From contig CM065815.1 in NCBI GenBank assembly GCA_033398695.1, positions 142,335,001-142,399,000 on the forward strand: a stretch of 64,000 bases of DNA, written 5' to 3'. Position numbers and translations under genes: made by a program. Below the pieces are notes generated by a model, which was given only the letters and a program-made list of their open reading frames with translations, ran no database searches and had not been told where the DNA came from. This document shows, piece by piece, positions 22,222-34,004 of the stretch. This stretch comes from Orobanche coerulescens. Taxonomy: Eukaryota > Streptophyta > Magnoliopsida > Lamiales > Orobanchaceae. Positions within the stretch are counted from its first letter, which is position 1, and each line of letters begins with the position of its first letter.

Positions 22222-24678
22222 TGTAACACCCCCAAAATCTCCCGAGGTATTACAGTGTCGTAAATCCCGTGCGGGACCCACAAGGCTAGTTTTGGAAATG
22301 GACATTTTAAAAAAATTGCAATAAAACGATAAGTACATGGTTACATATCATGATCCGAAAGGTTTTAAGAATAAACATAATTCAAAAGTTAGATTATTAC
22401 ATAATGGAGGTTTTAAAGATCAAATTTAATTTAAGCAGCGGCAAAAGTTTATTCCAACACCGTTCAAGTCTGACCGGACCCCTCAGGAATGTCATGCACA
22501 TGATCAACAAATTTACCTGGCACGAAAATTCATGCCAGGTAACCAGGGTCAAATAATGCATACCAATAACGATTATTAGCAACGATATACACAACTTTAC
22601 CGAACGCAGTGCCACATAACCAACAGAAAATATTTCACCACACGACCGACGTTGTCTTTCTCTTTTTATCACATAAAACCCAAGTCGCAACCAAGGGTCA
22701 TGAAAGTATCCACACGGGGATACCCCAGAACGTAGGTGCCCAATTTGGGTCTTATCCCCAAACACATTTCCATACGAGTACCATACAGGTTTTATCCCCA
22801 ACACATCGGCCCATTTATAACACATTCTTAGAGAAAGACAACCGTCGGCATTTCATCAACAATGGCACATTCAGGAATACGAACATTTCAATAATATTAA
22901 CATTTCTCGAGCAAGATTTCACTTGCTTTTGATCCGACGGTACGTGCCTTATGATAACTGGGATCTTCCATGCCCGATCGAGCTTAACCTAGTCATGTAA
23001 TATCCGATTAACACCTCGTACGGTTCATGATGAATAGAACTAGTTTCCCTTCCCTTCCCTAATCGGGTTTCCAATGTAGTCTTAATTGCCAACACTAGTA
23101 TCGTGCTTCTAAGTTCACAAGCAATACATATCACTATGTCGTTCAATTCTACAGTTAACGTTAGCTACATCGATTTGTTCAACAAGATTATCCCAATCAT
23201 CATTCTGTTAGTAACAAACGACTATAGCATAATTGAATACCATAACTTCTAGTTCAAGTCTCAATTCTGAGTACTTCAATCGGTGGATTACCATTTTACA
23301 CAATGATTTCGGCATTTTATTCACAATGACATTAATACTATCGAATTATTTCCCCTAGTTAATTTAACATTGATAATCATATGGCAAGAGTGGATTACGA
23401 CTAGTTTATCAAATGGTGATGGATTCCTACGAAATTCTCCTACAATTGATTCGTCGAGTTTATATAATCCCGATGTAAATTGTGATGGATGTTCTTGCAT
23501 GTGATTGTTACAACGAGTAGTATGAAAACAAAATATACGAACAATGATAATCCCGATACTACAAGTTCGTCCATTTAGATTGTCTACGAGATTTAGCAAA
23601 ATCTATACAAGTACCCGTAATCCAACAAGTAATAAACAACAACATTGAAGAGATTACTCCTAGGATTGATAGACTTACCTTAGTAGATGAAGAACAATGA
23701 AGAGAGATGACGAATCAACAAGAACTATGAGGAGGAACGAAGAGTGGCTTGAATGACTTGGATAATCTTCACCGGAGCTCAGGAAATCACCTCCTCTATG
23801 TTAATTCAAGTGTATGAGAGGCCAAGAACCGAGTATAAGGCTGGGAAATGCTCCAAGAGTGTTTTATTGCAGGGTTGAGGTCGAGCAAATGCAGAGGGGA
23901 AGTGTCATTTTATAACACTCTGTCTCGCTAACGTACGTTAATGCTTTAGACCTTACGTATGTAAAGGTCGTTAGGTACGTAATGTTTTGATGCTAACGCG
24001 CGTAAAGCCCGTCCAGAGGTTACTGACTGAAATGTGCCCATCTATTACATACGTTAATGCTTTAGACCTTACGTATGTAAAGGTCATTACGTACGTAATG
24101 TTCTGATGCTAACGTGCGTAAAGCCCATCCAGAGGTTACTGACTGAAATGTGCCCATCTTTTACGTACATAAGTCTGTATTACATACGTAAGGCTCCAGA
24201 CTATAGCGTACGCTAAGATTGGCAGATAGCATACGCTATGAGGAGTTGACTCGTTTGTATTCTAGCCCGCCGAAAGTAGCTCAATCCGCATCAAAAGGAA
24301 GATTCTGGTCGGGAGACCAACTCAACCGTTACGTATGTAAGCTAGTTACGTTAACGTACGTAATACTTAAATTTTAGCGTACGTTATGCATATACTATAA
24401 CGTGCATTAGACATTAAATCCCTTAGCCACATATCACATTTTAACCATCTCGGGGTGACCATCCTTCCCACTCGTCAACAATTATCGGGGAACAAGATGT
24501 TGGTCACCGTCATATTCGCATCGACGATCATCCAACGGCGTCAAGGCGTGTCACCTCCGTTTCATCCATATCACAAAATTGTATAGCATTTAATGAAATA
24601 AATAAATAAAAATAACATCACATTACAAGAAATCACACAGTACAAGATAATTAAGCATGAAATACCGGTGGTATTACA
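22222..24678 (-). repeat. Solo chromovirus LTR F (2457 bp)
   Basis: Plus-strand edges TGTAACACCCCC and GGTGGTATTACA, flanked by the perfect 5-bp duplication GCCAG (22217-22221 and 24679-24683). No interior, so it is a solo LTR left by LTR-LTR recombination. On the minus strand: U3 array of TTACGTACGTAA motifs (24420-23928), TATA near 23915-23907, a weak GC donor (AAA|GCAAGTGAAA, 22926), a hairpin CCTGGCATG-loop-CGTGCCAGG (22537-22514) and a possible acceptor CCTGAG ending at 22482. Confidence 0.92.
23928..24420. repeat. U3 array of TTACGTACGTAA motifs
   Basis: About sixteen copies of TTACGTACGTAA and variants (CTTACGTATGTAAAG, CTAACGCGCGTAAAG, ATAGCGTACGCTAAG). A larger block of about 125 bp is duplicated (around 23935-24025 and 24050-24145). 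The array ends close to the TATA box of this LTR. Confidence 0.85.
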
Positions 24679-24683
24679 GCCAG

Positions 24684-25290
24684 GTAGTTACATGATAAAA
24701 AGGCTCGCAATTATACAATCAACATTCAAATGACGCACATAATCTAAGGAGATGAAAGAGTACATAGCACCCAAATCAAAAATCACTCTAACATGTTGAA
24801 AAAGGACGTGAACAGTATATGTAGCCACTGTCACGTCTGGATCATCATCTCGACGCATATCATAAATGTATGGATGTGCCGAACCAGCACAGGAAGCTCT
24901 TCCCTAGCGGGCTGACCCCCCTACCTTTGCCATAACTCTGCTGAGACTCACTGGTAGACAGATTATGTTTCACACTCAGCTCTCTAAGTGCAGGACAAGA
25001 AGCCTAAGTCCCAAACATCTTGTCACCCTCGTGCAATAAATCTCCATATGCTCCATTTGACCGCAAGTATTACATCTCAAGGGTGTGAAATTATACTCAG
25101 CATTGATGTGGCCAGTGCGATTATAGTTAAAACATCTCACAGGCGGGTTAGAGGCACCGCGAGCAGATCGAAATCTCTTCCCACCCCCGAATGGACGTGA
25201 ATGCCCGCCAATTGAACAATTAATGAACTGAGTGTTGGAACTCAGGCCATGAACCGAATACACAGTGGAAATTAAAAGTCGCACAAAACG
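24684..25290 (-). pseudogene. gag: Element A gag C-terminus with two zinc knuckles
   Basis: The minus strand encodes RCFNYNRTGHINAEY, then RCNTCGQMEHMEIYC. The second is an intact C-x2-C-x4-H-x4-C knuckle. The first has both later cysteines changed to Tyr (TGT/TGC to TAT/TAC). Tandem knuckles are typical of chromovirus gag. Downstream text toward 24684 is the start of the protease region, decayed. The gag core is missing because the copia II LTR begins at 25291. Confidence 0.8.
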
Positions 25291-27036
25291 TGCTCATCCG
25301 AACTCCTAAAGAGGATCGACCAATGTTTGCATAAACGAATAAATAAAAGAATCAAAATTATACCATCGTAGACCAGACTTCTTTATGATGATAATGACAA
25401 AATGAATCCAATTCGTGAAGCTTTTAGAAATCCCAAAGCCGAAAATGCCGAACGTCTGATGCTCGCATGAGAAAAACAACTGGAATAAAACTCTATCTTC
25501 TGGTTCTCCAAGAACACGGATAGAATAAAATAAAGTAAGCCTTGATGTCTCTCAAAAATATGCTGAACAAGAAAGAAAGAAAATTAAAAAGAGTAACTCT
25601 TTCTCTATCTTTGTTCTCACATGAGCTACTACAAATGGTGAGGTGATGCTTAAATAATGAAAGTCACACTCCACTATTCAAAGTCCGCTCTTATTATTTA
25701 ATTTCTTCACATGGCAACTTAAGACTTAAAAAAGTCTTTTGTCCACCAATTAAGGTGGAATATAATGCCAACATGAAGGGGCGGCCATGCGGACTTCTGG
25801 ATGATCCAACCATTTAGTCCGTATCCAGAACCCCATTTATCTAGTCCGATATATAGATCTTGGTCAGTCACAGTATCTATGCTAATTAAGGAATCTAATT
25901 AATTATAATAAATACTACGTAAATAATATCTCCAAGAAATAATTATACTTGAATTAAATTAATTACCCAGTAATTATACAATTCATCTGATTGATTTAAT
26001 TTATCCAATAAATTAAATACAATTAGATATTCAATGTCCAATATTTACTAAGAGAATCCATCATTGATCATGTATGTACGACTCAGTCAACAATGGGAGG
26101 ATCCAAAGAGTGTGAGGAACACTTAACCGGTCTATGGCTCACACCGTAACCCAACTGAGAACAAGTAATAGGAATCATTTCAAAACTTGTTACGAATACC
26201 GTACACGTATAAATCCTTCAATCATATGTCCCGATCAAGTTTTAGGGTCATGGTAATGTCAAACCCTATCATTTCTTGACTCTATGTATGTGTTAGTGCA
26301 AATCAAGATCATAGAGCTCTCGTATATCAAATACAACTAGCTCAATTGCTTTGGCTAAAGACTTTTGATCTCATTTTCTATTAACTGCATAGGACATTAT
26401 CCCGTTCACTTATAGGAGAAAGAATCCTTTCTTGGTATTAAATGAATACTGCTTTTTTCATATTAAGTTGCACTTCGAGGTTGATCTTTATCGACAGGTG
26501 ATTATATCGAACTACCCCTAATGACTAACTTAATGAAACAATCACCTACTAAACCCTCAAGTCCAAGTTTTACGCATACATATCATAACCTTACGATTCA
26601 GTCATTAACTATCCTAGAGGGAAATCCATGTGACTGAATCGAGGTGAGTCGTATCCGAGTATACTAATCCAATTAGTAAACCTATACTGAATGCTCCCAC
26701 TACTCCTGAGTGAAGACATGCACATATCCAAGCATACAATATACAAGTCTTTATTAAAACTTAATGTCCAATTAAGTTTCATCGACTTGCAGAAAAGTTA
26801 AGCGTTTGAGTTCTAAACAATTCCAGTGTAAGACTCCTTATATCATAAATAGTGGAATGTCTCTACTCAAAAGCATAGATATTATTTCTATTCATTTACC
26901 AAATCAAGAACGACAACAATAAACAATAAATAAAGAAATAAGCAATGACTTTGTTAATACAACATAAGTTCAGAATCACATATAAATGCCCTAACTCTCT
27001 TATCCTCAGAGTGGCATTCGAGGGCACACGCTAACA
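25291..27036 (-). repeat. Copia element II LTR (3' LTR, 1746 bp)
   Basis: Plus-strand edges TGCTCATCCG and CACGCTAACA; on the minus strand it begins TGTTAGCGTGTGCCC. It resembles the copia I LTR throughout (ATGCCACTCTGAGGAT near the start, AGAGCTCT and TGATCGGACATATG-like blocks) but is clearly a different subfamily. It is followed on the right by a copia polypurine tract, so it is a 3' LTR and not a solo LTR. The left edge is inferred from TG/CA ends. Confidence 0.78.
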
Positions 27037-27088
27037 ATCTCCCACTTGCACTCAATGCCACATATTGTGATATCTAATACCCATATTT
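27037..27088 (-). mobile_element. Copia II 3' interior tail
   Basis: The minus strand reads ATTAGATATCACAATATGTG, then GCATTGAGTGCAAGTGGGAGAT. It matches the last bases of the copia I interior plus its polypurine tract. It is cut at 27088/27089 by the LTR of element D, so the rest of copia II is displaced or lost. Confidence 0.8.
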
Positions 27089-27934
27089 TGTAACACCCCC
27101 AAAACCATACAGGAATATTACAGCGCCGTGGGCCCCACATTGGAGCCCACAAGGCTAAAATTATTTTCGTAAATGTTTAAAAATGCCAAAAGGCCCTTTT
27201 GAAAGTACACACATGCACAGCGGATAAAAATACAGTTCAAAGAATAGCGAAAAGCCATTTAGAAACATACACACACAACGGATAAAACATAATTAAATAC
27301 ATTTACAGCGGAATTATAAAAACCAGAAAGAACACTCGAATCCCAACAACTACGCCATAGCCAGTATCACCGGAAAGCTCACCCTTTCACGACCGCTACT
27401 AGCTCGAACTCCGAGTACCTAAAAGATAAAGCCCACGATGGGCTCAGCCATAATACTCAACAATGATAACGATCACATCACAAAAACAATACATATCAAT
27501 GTAATTACAAGGTAAGAATAATTCCCATGTAATCTCACCGAAGTAACCTTATCAACCTGTCACAACCATAACAATCAATTCTACCATAACCCACGCCTCG
27601 TGTCCTTAAGTAATGAACGAATTCAAAAGTAATCACCTGTACTGTATCCGAAACACTACCAAGATTTCCAAACATAAACATATCTCGAGTATTGAATAAT
27701 CTGGTCGAGTTCGATTCGCCTACTGGTCGCACAATCGGAACCCAATACTGATAGAACTGATATCACACGATACATCTGCAAATCAACTGTCCCGAAACAA
27801 TGGCAAGTCCCGGATATCAATACAAAGCCTGAATGCTCACACAGTCAATAATGATAAACAATCGATGCATCACAACAGAAATATCAATGACATGATGTTT
27901 CCACACAAGATCGACAAAGGATCAACCACAGAAG

Positions 27935-28640
27935 AGAATACCATGATCTGGTAACTCCAACAAGATCAACGAAGAATCAATAACAGAGAATACCGACGAC
28001 ACGGTAAGGATCAATGAAGAATCAATAGCTGAGAATACCGACGACACGGTAAAGATCAACGAAGAATCAATAACCGAGAATACTGACGACACGGTAAGGA
28101 TCAACGAAGAATCAATAGACGAGAATACCGACGACACGGTAAAGATCAACGAAGAATCAATAACCGAGAATACCAACGATACGGTAAACTCCAACAAGAC
28201 CAATAAGAGTCGACAACCAGAAATACCAACGATACGATAAACTCCAATAAGATCAATAAAGGGTCAACAACCGAGAATACTGACGACACAGTAAACTCTA
28301 TCAAGATCAATAAGGACCAACAACCGGGAATACCAACGATACGGTAAACTCCGACAAGAGAAATAAGGAATCGACAACCGACAATACTGACGACACGATA
28401 AACTCCAATAGGGATAATAAGGAATCAACAACTGAGAATACCGACGACACGGTAAACTCCAATAACAACAATTAAGGACTAATAACCAAGAATACCAACA
28501 ATGAGACAACTCTCAAACGGAATCAATAAGGATCAATAACGAACGAGATTACCAAAGACAGGGTGAACTCCAAACGAGATTCATAAAGGATCAATATCAA
28601 TGAGTTGACCATCGATATGGTAACTCCGAACGAGATTAGT
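27935..28640. repeat. Minisatellite in LTR D (about 45-57 bp units)
   Basis: About twelve diverged units in tandem, each with GATCAA-GAAGAATCAATA, a GAGAATACC core and GACGACACGGTAAA. The first units are 45 bp; later units gain a CTCCAATAA insertion and reach 54-57 bp. The repeated text opens long artificial reading frames on the minus strand (27922-28203). It lies between the candidate splice sites of this LTR. Confidence 0.88.
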
Positions 28641-30884
28641 AAAGGTTCAACGGCGACAGATACACGAGAGAATAAAATCGTCAACCATATACAAATCATA
28701 TATACGGGGTTTCAAAGACAACCCGAATATCGAACAGATCCAATTATACATGGACTGTGAACGACCAATCAATAAGACTCAAGATGGACGTCACGATACG
28801 CTCGATCCGGACATGTATCCGTGTACAAGCCAACCACGGGTATTGATCAATACACGTCTGGTCTCGTACCTAATCCGCCTCACGAAGTACGTCTCGTGTG
28901 CACGGTTCAATATAAGGTCGAAACCAACACATGCTACACGTGCCCGTCCCGAAAATCCTACACATGAACGATCATAACGTATCTGACTCCAGATATGCCA
29001 CGATACAACATGACAACAAATCTCGAAGAAACGCGTATCCAACAAGAATCAGAAGATTTTCCAAGAGGGCAACAATAACTCGATCATGAAAGACCGACAC
29101 GACCACAATGTCGTATTCCGTCAGATAACAGTTCACATCATGCTCAACAATGCATATAATAATAGCACATAAACTACCAAGGCAGCAGCCAAGGGTCACG
29201 GAAGCATCTACTCAGGAATACTCCGGACAATATCACATAAACTCCCAAGGCAACAGCCGAGGGTCACGGAAGCATCTACTCAGGAATACTCCGGACATAG
29301 GTGCCATTTAGGTCTTATCCCCTAACACATTTCCATTCGGGTACCATACAGGTTTTATCCCCAACACATCGGCCCCACAGATTACGGCTCGAGAAAGAGC
29401 ACTTCACAAAACGCAACAAACGATGGTACACACTCACCACATGAAATATCAACACACACATGCAATAATGCAACATGATGATTATCATAATCTAACTATA
29501 TTAATTTACCTCAAGCTGGAGACGCTAACCTTTCCACGACCAACCGCCCTGAACGAATACACGGTTTATCCGACAATCCAAAATGATGTACAGTCCATAA
29601 CAAATACCCAACCACCATCCCAAGTTCAACATCGACATGATAACTATCCTTGATATCCAACTCCTCATGCAATAGACCAAATTATAATTCACGTTCCCAT
29701 TTCCATTAGACATCCTTAAAATAATATACATTATGACTTATCTTAGTCCAAAAATACCATACATACCACCATTCCGACAATTCATATATTCTATAATACC
29801 ATTGCTATATGAATCATAAATGAAATGAAAACGAAATCATTTATTAACATTATGAACTGAGCAAGCATAACTTGCCTCGATATCGATACGATGAAGTTGT
29901 TACTAGTTCCGTCGCCTTCATCTACAAGCTCCGCAGCCCCGACTCACCGCAGCACAACGGTTAATATCAACGATCATCTAATGCAACCTAATACAATAAT
30001 CAATCAACGATACGTTCAATAAAAATCAACAACCGGTATAATCAACCAATCAAACTCAACGGTATCTCGATCGTACGAAATCAAACCATATCAACTCTTA
30101 TCAATATGAATACAAGCCGAACTTCGATAATCAATAGTGCTATCAACGTCTACAACATTCTTGGTTCCGACTTCAATCTTAAATTCGGATTTACACGGCT
30201 CATTCGTGCAAATTCATAGGAATACAATTACGGCTATCATCATGAATAATCATATACCAAAATTAATCGTAATCCTTCCAATTTACGGACATATATCATT
30301 CAAGAATTCTTCAAGAACATGAATTAATCCATAATCACGTTTGATGCCAACAAAACGACGTAGTTCAATGTGTTCTAACATCTAACCATCATCTAATCCA
30401 TACTCCAAGGCATGTATCATCATATTCTCCAACATACAATCCTCCTAACATCAAGAATTGAAGCAATACTACCAAGATCACCAAGAACAACATGATTCTA
30501 TAATCATAGTCAACATTTTCAAGACAAAAACCAACATATCATCATCTTCCTTTCAACATATAGTTCATATATCCTCAAGAATCGTAACAACAATACCATA
30601 ATCATCTTTATACGAAGAAGAACATCAACACTAACATCAAAATCCGAATTCAAGGAGTAGAGTTCATCAACATACCTTTTGAAGATGAATAACACAATCA
30701 AACACTTCCAAAACTCCAAGAACTCCAAGTTTCAAGCTTCCGATCATCCTTATCAAAGTCTTAACAAGGGTATGAGGGTCTGAGATGGGTTTGAGAGTGG
30801 AGAGGGACGAGCTGGGGAGGAGGAAATGTGTTTCCTTTCGTGAGGAAATGAAAGTCCGTTCTTATTTTATAAGCGTGCATCTCG

Positions 30885-31275
30885 TTACGTGCGTTAAGTC
30901 CCAAAGTTAACGTCGTAAGGCCTTTAACGTCGCTATATGTCCTATATAGCGTATGTAATCGTCATCGAGTGTCTGTACTATTTTGCACCTTGCGTTACGT
31001 ACGTAATACCATCACTGTAGCGTACGTAATGTAGCGGTTGACTTGCTACAGTATCAACCCATATTACGTACGTAATATGCCATGCATAGCGTACGTAATG
31101 CCGGGGTTGACTCGCCTGTCCACATCCTGCGCCGAAAGCAGCCGACACTGGGCCCACCTGCCGACCACAGCTCGGACCCGTTGATTCTATTCTTAACGTA
31201 CGTAATGTACGCAGCTTAACGTACGTTAAGATTACTTAGCTACGTACGTAATCTCCAACATATAACGTACGTAAT
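30885..31275. repeat. U3 array in LTR D (TTACGTACGTAA motifs)
   Basis: About eleven copies of TTACGTACGTAA and mixed forms (TAGCGTACGTAA, TTAACGTACGTTAA) upstream of the minus-strand TATA box near 30870. Same core as LTR F, though the LTRs differ elsewhere. Confidence 0.85.
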
Positions 31276-31639
31276 GGATTTCATACTTAGCCATTTTGCT
31301 CCTGTCTGTCATCTCAATATACTGAATACGTACACGCGACATACTGAATACATATGCTCGTTCCGATATTATTTTCATACGATACTTCTGATGCACGATA
31401 CCTCGAATACAACTGTCGACCAAGTACGGCAATTGTACAAATACTCATACAGTATATCCGACATCGAAAAACAAACCAAGCATGTAATATCCTAGAATCA
31501 AAATAACCTCGATAGACATACGCTTGCTAACATCACGGTTTCCAAAATTATCCACTCATATCGTGTCGGTCCCACTCTGTACAGTACATCCCAGATAAAA
31601 TAATACGAAAAATTCATAGTGAAATTCTAGGACATTACA

Positions 31640-32030
31640 TATACACCCACTTAAATAAGTTTCGTCCTCGAAACTCAACACCTGCCATAATCAGTATCTC
31701 AATCCCGAAATATCTCAAAATCACGACACCATACTCAATAATCATCATCAAAACTGAAATAACTGAAAGAACATACTTACAGGTCCATGAAGTCGATGAT
31801 CTTACGTGATACCAGCATACGACTCCCATACAAAGTATCAACACACTAACAACGCACCGGAATCGCAAATACAGCAATTTGAAAATATTTCAAAAATTTT
31901 GAAACCTCCAAAATCGGTTTGACTCAAAAGTCGGAAAATCATTTTCAAAAATCACGCTACTACCGCACCGGTAGAGCCACATAACACACACGCCCGGGTT
32001 TTACGAAACCCAAGCTCTGATACCGTCTTC
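31640..32030 (-). other. Element D interior (391 bp) with primer site and polypurine tract
   Basis: The left edge on the minus strand is AGTTTCGAGGACGAAACTTA, then TTAAGTGGGTGTATA before the LTR. The right edge carries GGTATCAGAGC (32024-32014), the initiator-Met primer complement, six bases from the LTR. No codons of gag or pol are recognisable in between. Confidence 0.8.
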
Positions 32031-32836
32031 TGTAACACCCCCAAAACCATACGGGAATATTACAGCGCCGTGGGCCCCACATTGGAGCCCACAAGGCTAA
32101 AATCATTTTCGCAAATGTTTAAAAATGCCAAAAGGCCCTTTTGAAAGTACACACACGCACAGCGGATAAAAACACAGTTCAAAGAATAGCGAAAAGCCAT
32201 TTACAAACATACACACACAGCGGATAAAACATAATTAAATACATTTACAGCGGAATTATAAAAACCAGAAAGAACACTCGAATCCCAACAACTACGCCAT
32301 AGCCAGTATCACCGGAAAGCTCACCCCTTCACGACCGCTACTAGCTCGAACTCCGAGTACCTAAAAGATAAAGCCCACGACGGGGTCAACCATAATACTC
32401 AACAATGATAACGATCACATCACAAAAACAATACATATCAATGTAATTACAAGGTAAGAATAATTCCCATGTAATCTCACCGAAGTAACCTTATCAACCT
32501 GTCACAACCATAACAATCAATTCTACCATAACCCACGCCTCGTGTCCTTAAGTAATGAACGAATTCAAAAGTAATCATCTGTACTGTATCCGAAACACTA
32601 CCAAGATTTCCAAACATAAACATATCTCGAGTATTGAATAATCTGGTCGAGTTCGATTCTGCCAGCTGGGTCGCACAATCGGAACCCAATACTGATAGAA
32701 CTGATATCACACGATACATCTGCAAATCAACTGTCCCGAAACAATGGCAAGTCCCGGATATCAATACAAAGCCTGAATGCTCACACAGTCAATAATGATA
32801 AACAATCGATGCATCACAACGGAAATATCAATGAAA
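32031..32836 (-). repeat. Element D 5' LTR, truncated
   Basis: Near-identical to 27089-27891 of the left LTR over about 800 bp, with few substitutions, then an abrupt end at 32836. The similarity implies that D, and its loss of interior, is relatively recent. U3, the U3 array and TATA are missing from this copy. Confidence 0.85.
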
Positions 32837-33081
32837 TACACCAAGTTCTGACAAAGGCCGAAGCAGCTTTTCTTCTCGGCCAATTTTCCAGCAATCCCAC
32901 CAAGTCTCTCAGCCCTTCTCCAATTCTCATGTGTGTAACAAAATCTTCCCGAGGGTTCCAAGTTAAAACCATCACTCTCAAATCTGTCTACGTCTTATTC
33001 AACCAGATTCAGCAGGAGGTAATCTCAATTCCCTTCTTTTACAATTTTTCCATGTTTCAGTTCAACATAATTTATCAATAC
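32837..33081 (+). pseudogene. Gene-like exon fragment between LTRs
   Basis: Between the truncated LTR D and LTR E lies 245 bp unlike any repeat in the window. The plus frame is open across 32837-33018 (LTKAEAAFLLGQFSS, then NPTKSLSPSPILMCVTKSSR, then LFNQIQQE) and ends GAG|GTAATCTC, a good donor, at a codon boundary. A pyrimidine-rich run and TTTCAG follow (33060). The 42-nt gap would be too short for a normal plant intron. Ser/Thr/Lys-rich, transit-peptide-like composition. I do not recognise the protein. It may be a captured or broken host exon. Confidence 0.5.
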
Positions 33082-33414
33082 TGTAACACCCCTGATATAT
33101 TCAGGAATATTACAGCGCCGTAAATCCTTTACATCAGGATTTACAAGGCTAAAGAGTTGAAAAGGCATTAACAGGTACCAACGAATGAAAATAACGAAAT
33201 TATGATACAACAGTTCTGACCAAATACTGAAAATACAAATGTTCAACAGAAATTATTAATACATTTCCAAATTCAAATTCATCAAAAGCGACTACGTACT
33301 CGAGTACTTATTGAAATAACTAACAAACAACAGACAAGTAAACCCGGCCAGAACATCACTCTGCACCCCCGTCGTCATGCAGCTCCAGTGGTTGTTTACC
33401 CGCTCTTCTGGATC

Positions 33415-33825
33415 CTGAACATAAACAAAATGTTCACCCCCGAAGGGGTTAGCACAACGATGCTAGTACAAGTACCACAACGTATTATTCAACATCTCAC
33501 GCAGAATAATAATACGTAATTGACAAAAATACCCACGAGTCTTCTCCTACGAGAAACTCAATTAATAATATACACAACTGATAATCACAACATGATATCA
33601 TAACATACACATGGTAATTCTGACGATCCAGCGTTCACTGCCTAGAACCCACGATGATCCCGTCAGACCAACCCGTGGTGGAAAAACCCGTCCGATGATC
33701 CAGTATGACGCTAGCATAGATCCCCCGATGATCCCGTCGGACCAACACGAGGTGGACATACAATAACGACATACATGCACGACAATATGTATAACAACAA
33801 TACATAAAACAAATAAGGTACTTGC
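33415..33825 (-). other. Candidate leader intron in LTR E (GC donor)
   Basis: Minus-strand 411-nt interval. Donor CGAG|GCAAGTACC, two near-copies of TCCGACGGGATCATC inside, ACTAGC and TGCTAACCCC before a TTC-loop hairpin, then TTTTGTTTATGTTCAG|GATCC. Downstream text AAGAGCGGGTAAACAACC parallels LTR G just after its own predicted acceptor. Confidence 0.42.
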
Positions 33826-34004
33826 CTCGATTCGAAGACAAGCACAAAACTTCCACGAAAACGAAACACTCGAAGGTCGCCCCTTCAATCAATCACGTTG
33901 CTAAGCTCGGACCTTAACAAAATAAGTAATATAGATTTTATTTACAGTCGTACGAACATCTAACAATCCAAATCACGGTCGGAAGTTCATAAAATGTAAC
34001 CTAA

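Larger units (their letters stand above)
6132..25290 (-). mobile_element. Element A: old chromovirus, split by nested insertions
   Basis: Minus-strand Ty3/gypsy chromovirus in pieces. In element order: gag zinc knuckles (25290-24684), protease/RT (22216-20945), RNase H (11659-11402), integrase and chromodomain remnants (10577-8191), polypurine tract (8190-8170) and 3' LTR (8169-6132, with its far end cut off by the plus-strand chromovirus). Pieces are separated by a solo LTR, a copia element, an inverted-repeat element and a hAT-like element. Piece order is that of a single gypsy pol, and flanking target duplications of the copia element and solo LTR rejoin it. The gag N-terminus and 5' LTR are lost or displaced beyond the copia LTR at 25291. 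Confidence 0.8.
27089..31639 (-). repeat. Element D 3' LTR, unusually long (4551 bp)
   Basis: From TGTAACACCCCC to GGACATTACA. On the minus strand: U3 array of TTACGTACGTAA motifs (31275-30885), TATA (TTATAAAA) near 30872-30865, GAG|GCAAGTTATG at 29875, a minisatellite (28640-27935), the hairpin GCCCATCGTGGGC (27443-27431) and the acceptor TTATCTTTTAG ending at 27419. Parts resemble LTR C (28790-28975) and LTR F (29170-29390), so it looks mosaic or expanded. A doubled block of about 66 bp lies at 29165-29295. Confidence 0.82.
27089..32836 (-). mobile_element. Element D: chromovirus derivative with almost no interior
   Basis: Minus strand. The right LTR (32031 to about 32836, truncated) and left LTR (27089-31639) start with nearly identical text. 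Between them lie only 391 bp, holding an initiator-Met primer site (32024-32014) next to the right LTR and a polypurine tract beside the left LTR. It has the cis signals for replication but no gag or pol. Mobilisation by a related element would be required. The right LTR stops matching the left after about 800 bp, at 32836. Confidence 0.82.

Noticed and set aside
22222..24678. Reading solo LTR F as part of element A
   Set aside because: A perfect GCCAG duplication and full LTR ends show it is a separate insertion.
27922..28509. Open frames with repeated IDSSLI/VFSVIDSS text as a repeat protein gene
   Set aside because: They are a by-product of a tandem minisatellite in an LTR; frames change between units and no start context or homologue is evident.
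33019..33060. A 42-nt intron in the exon fragment
   Set aside because: Signals look good but the length is below the usual plant minimum, so it is not called as an intron.
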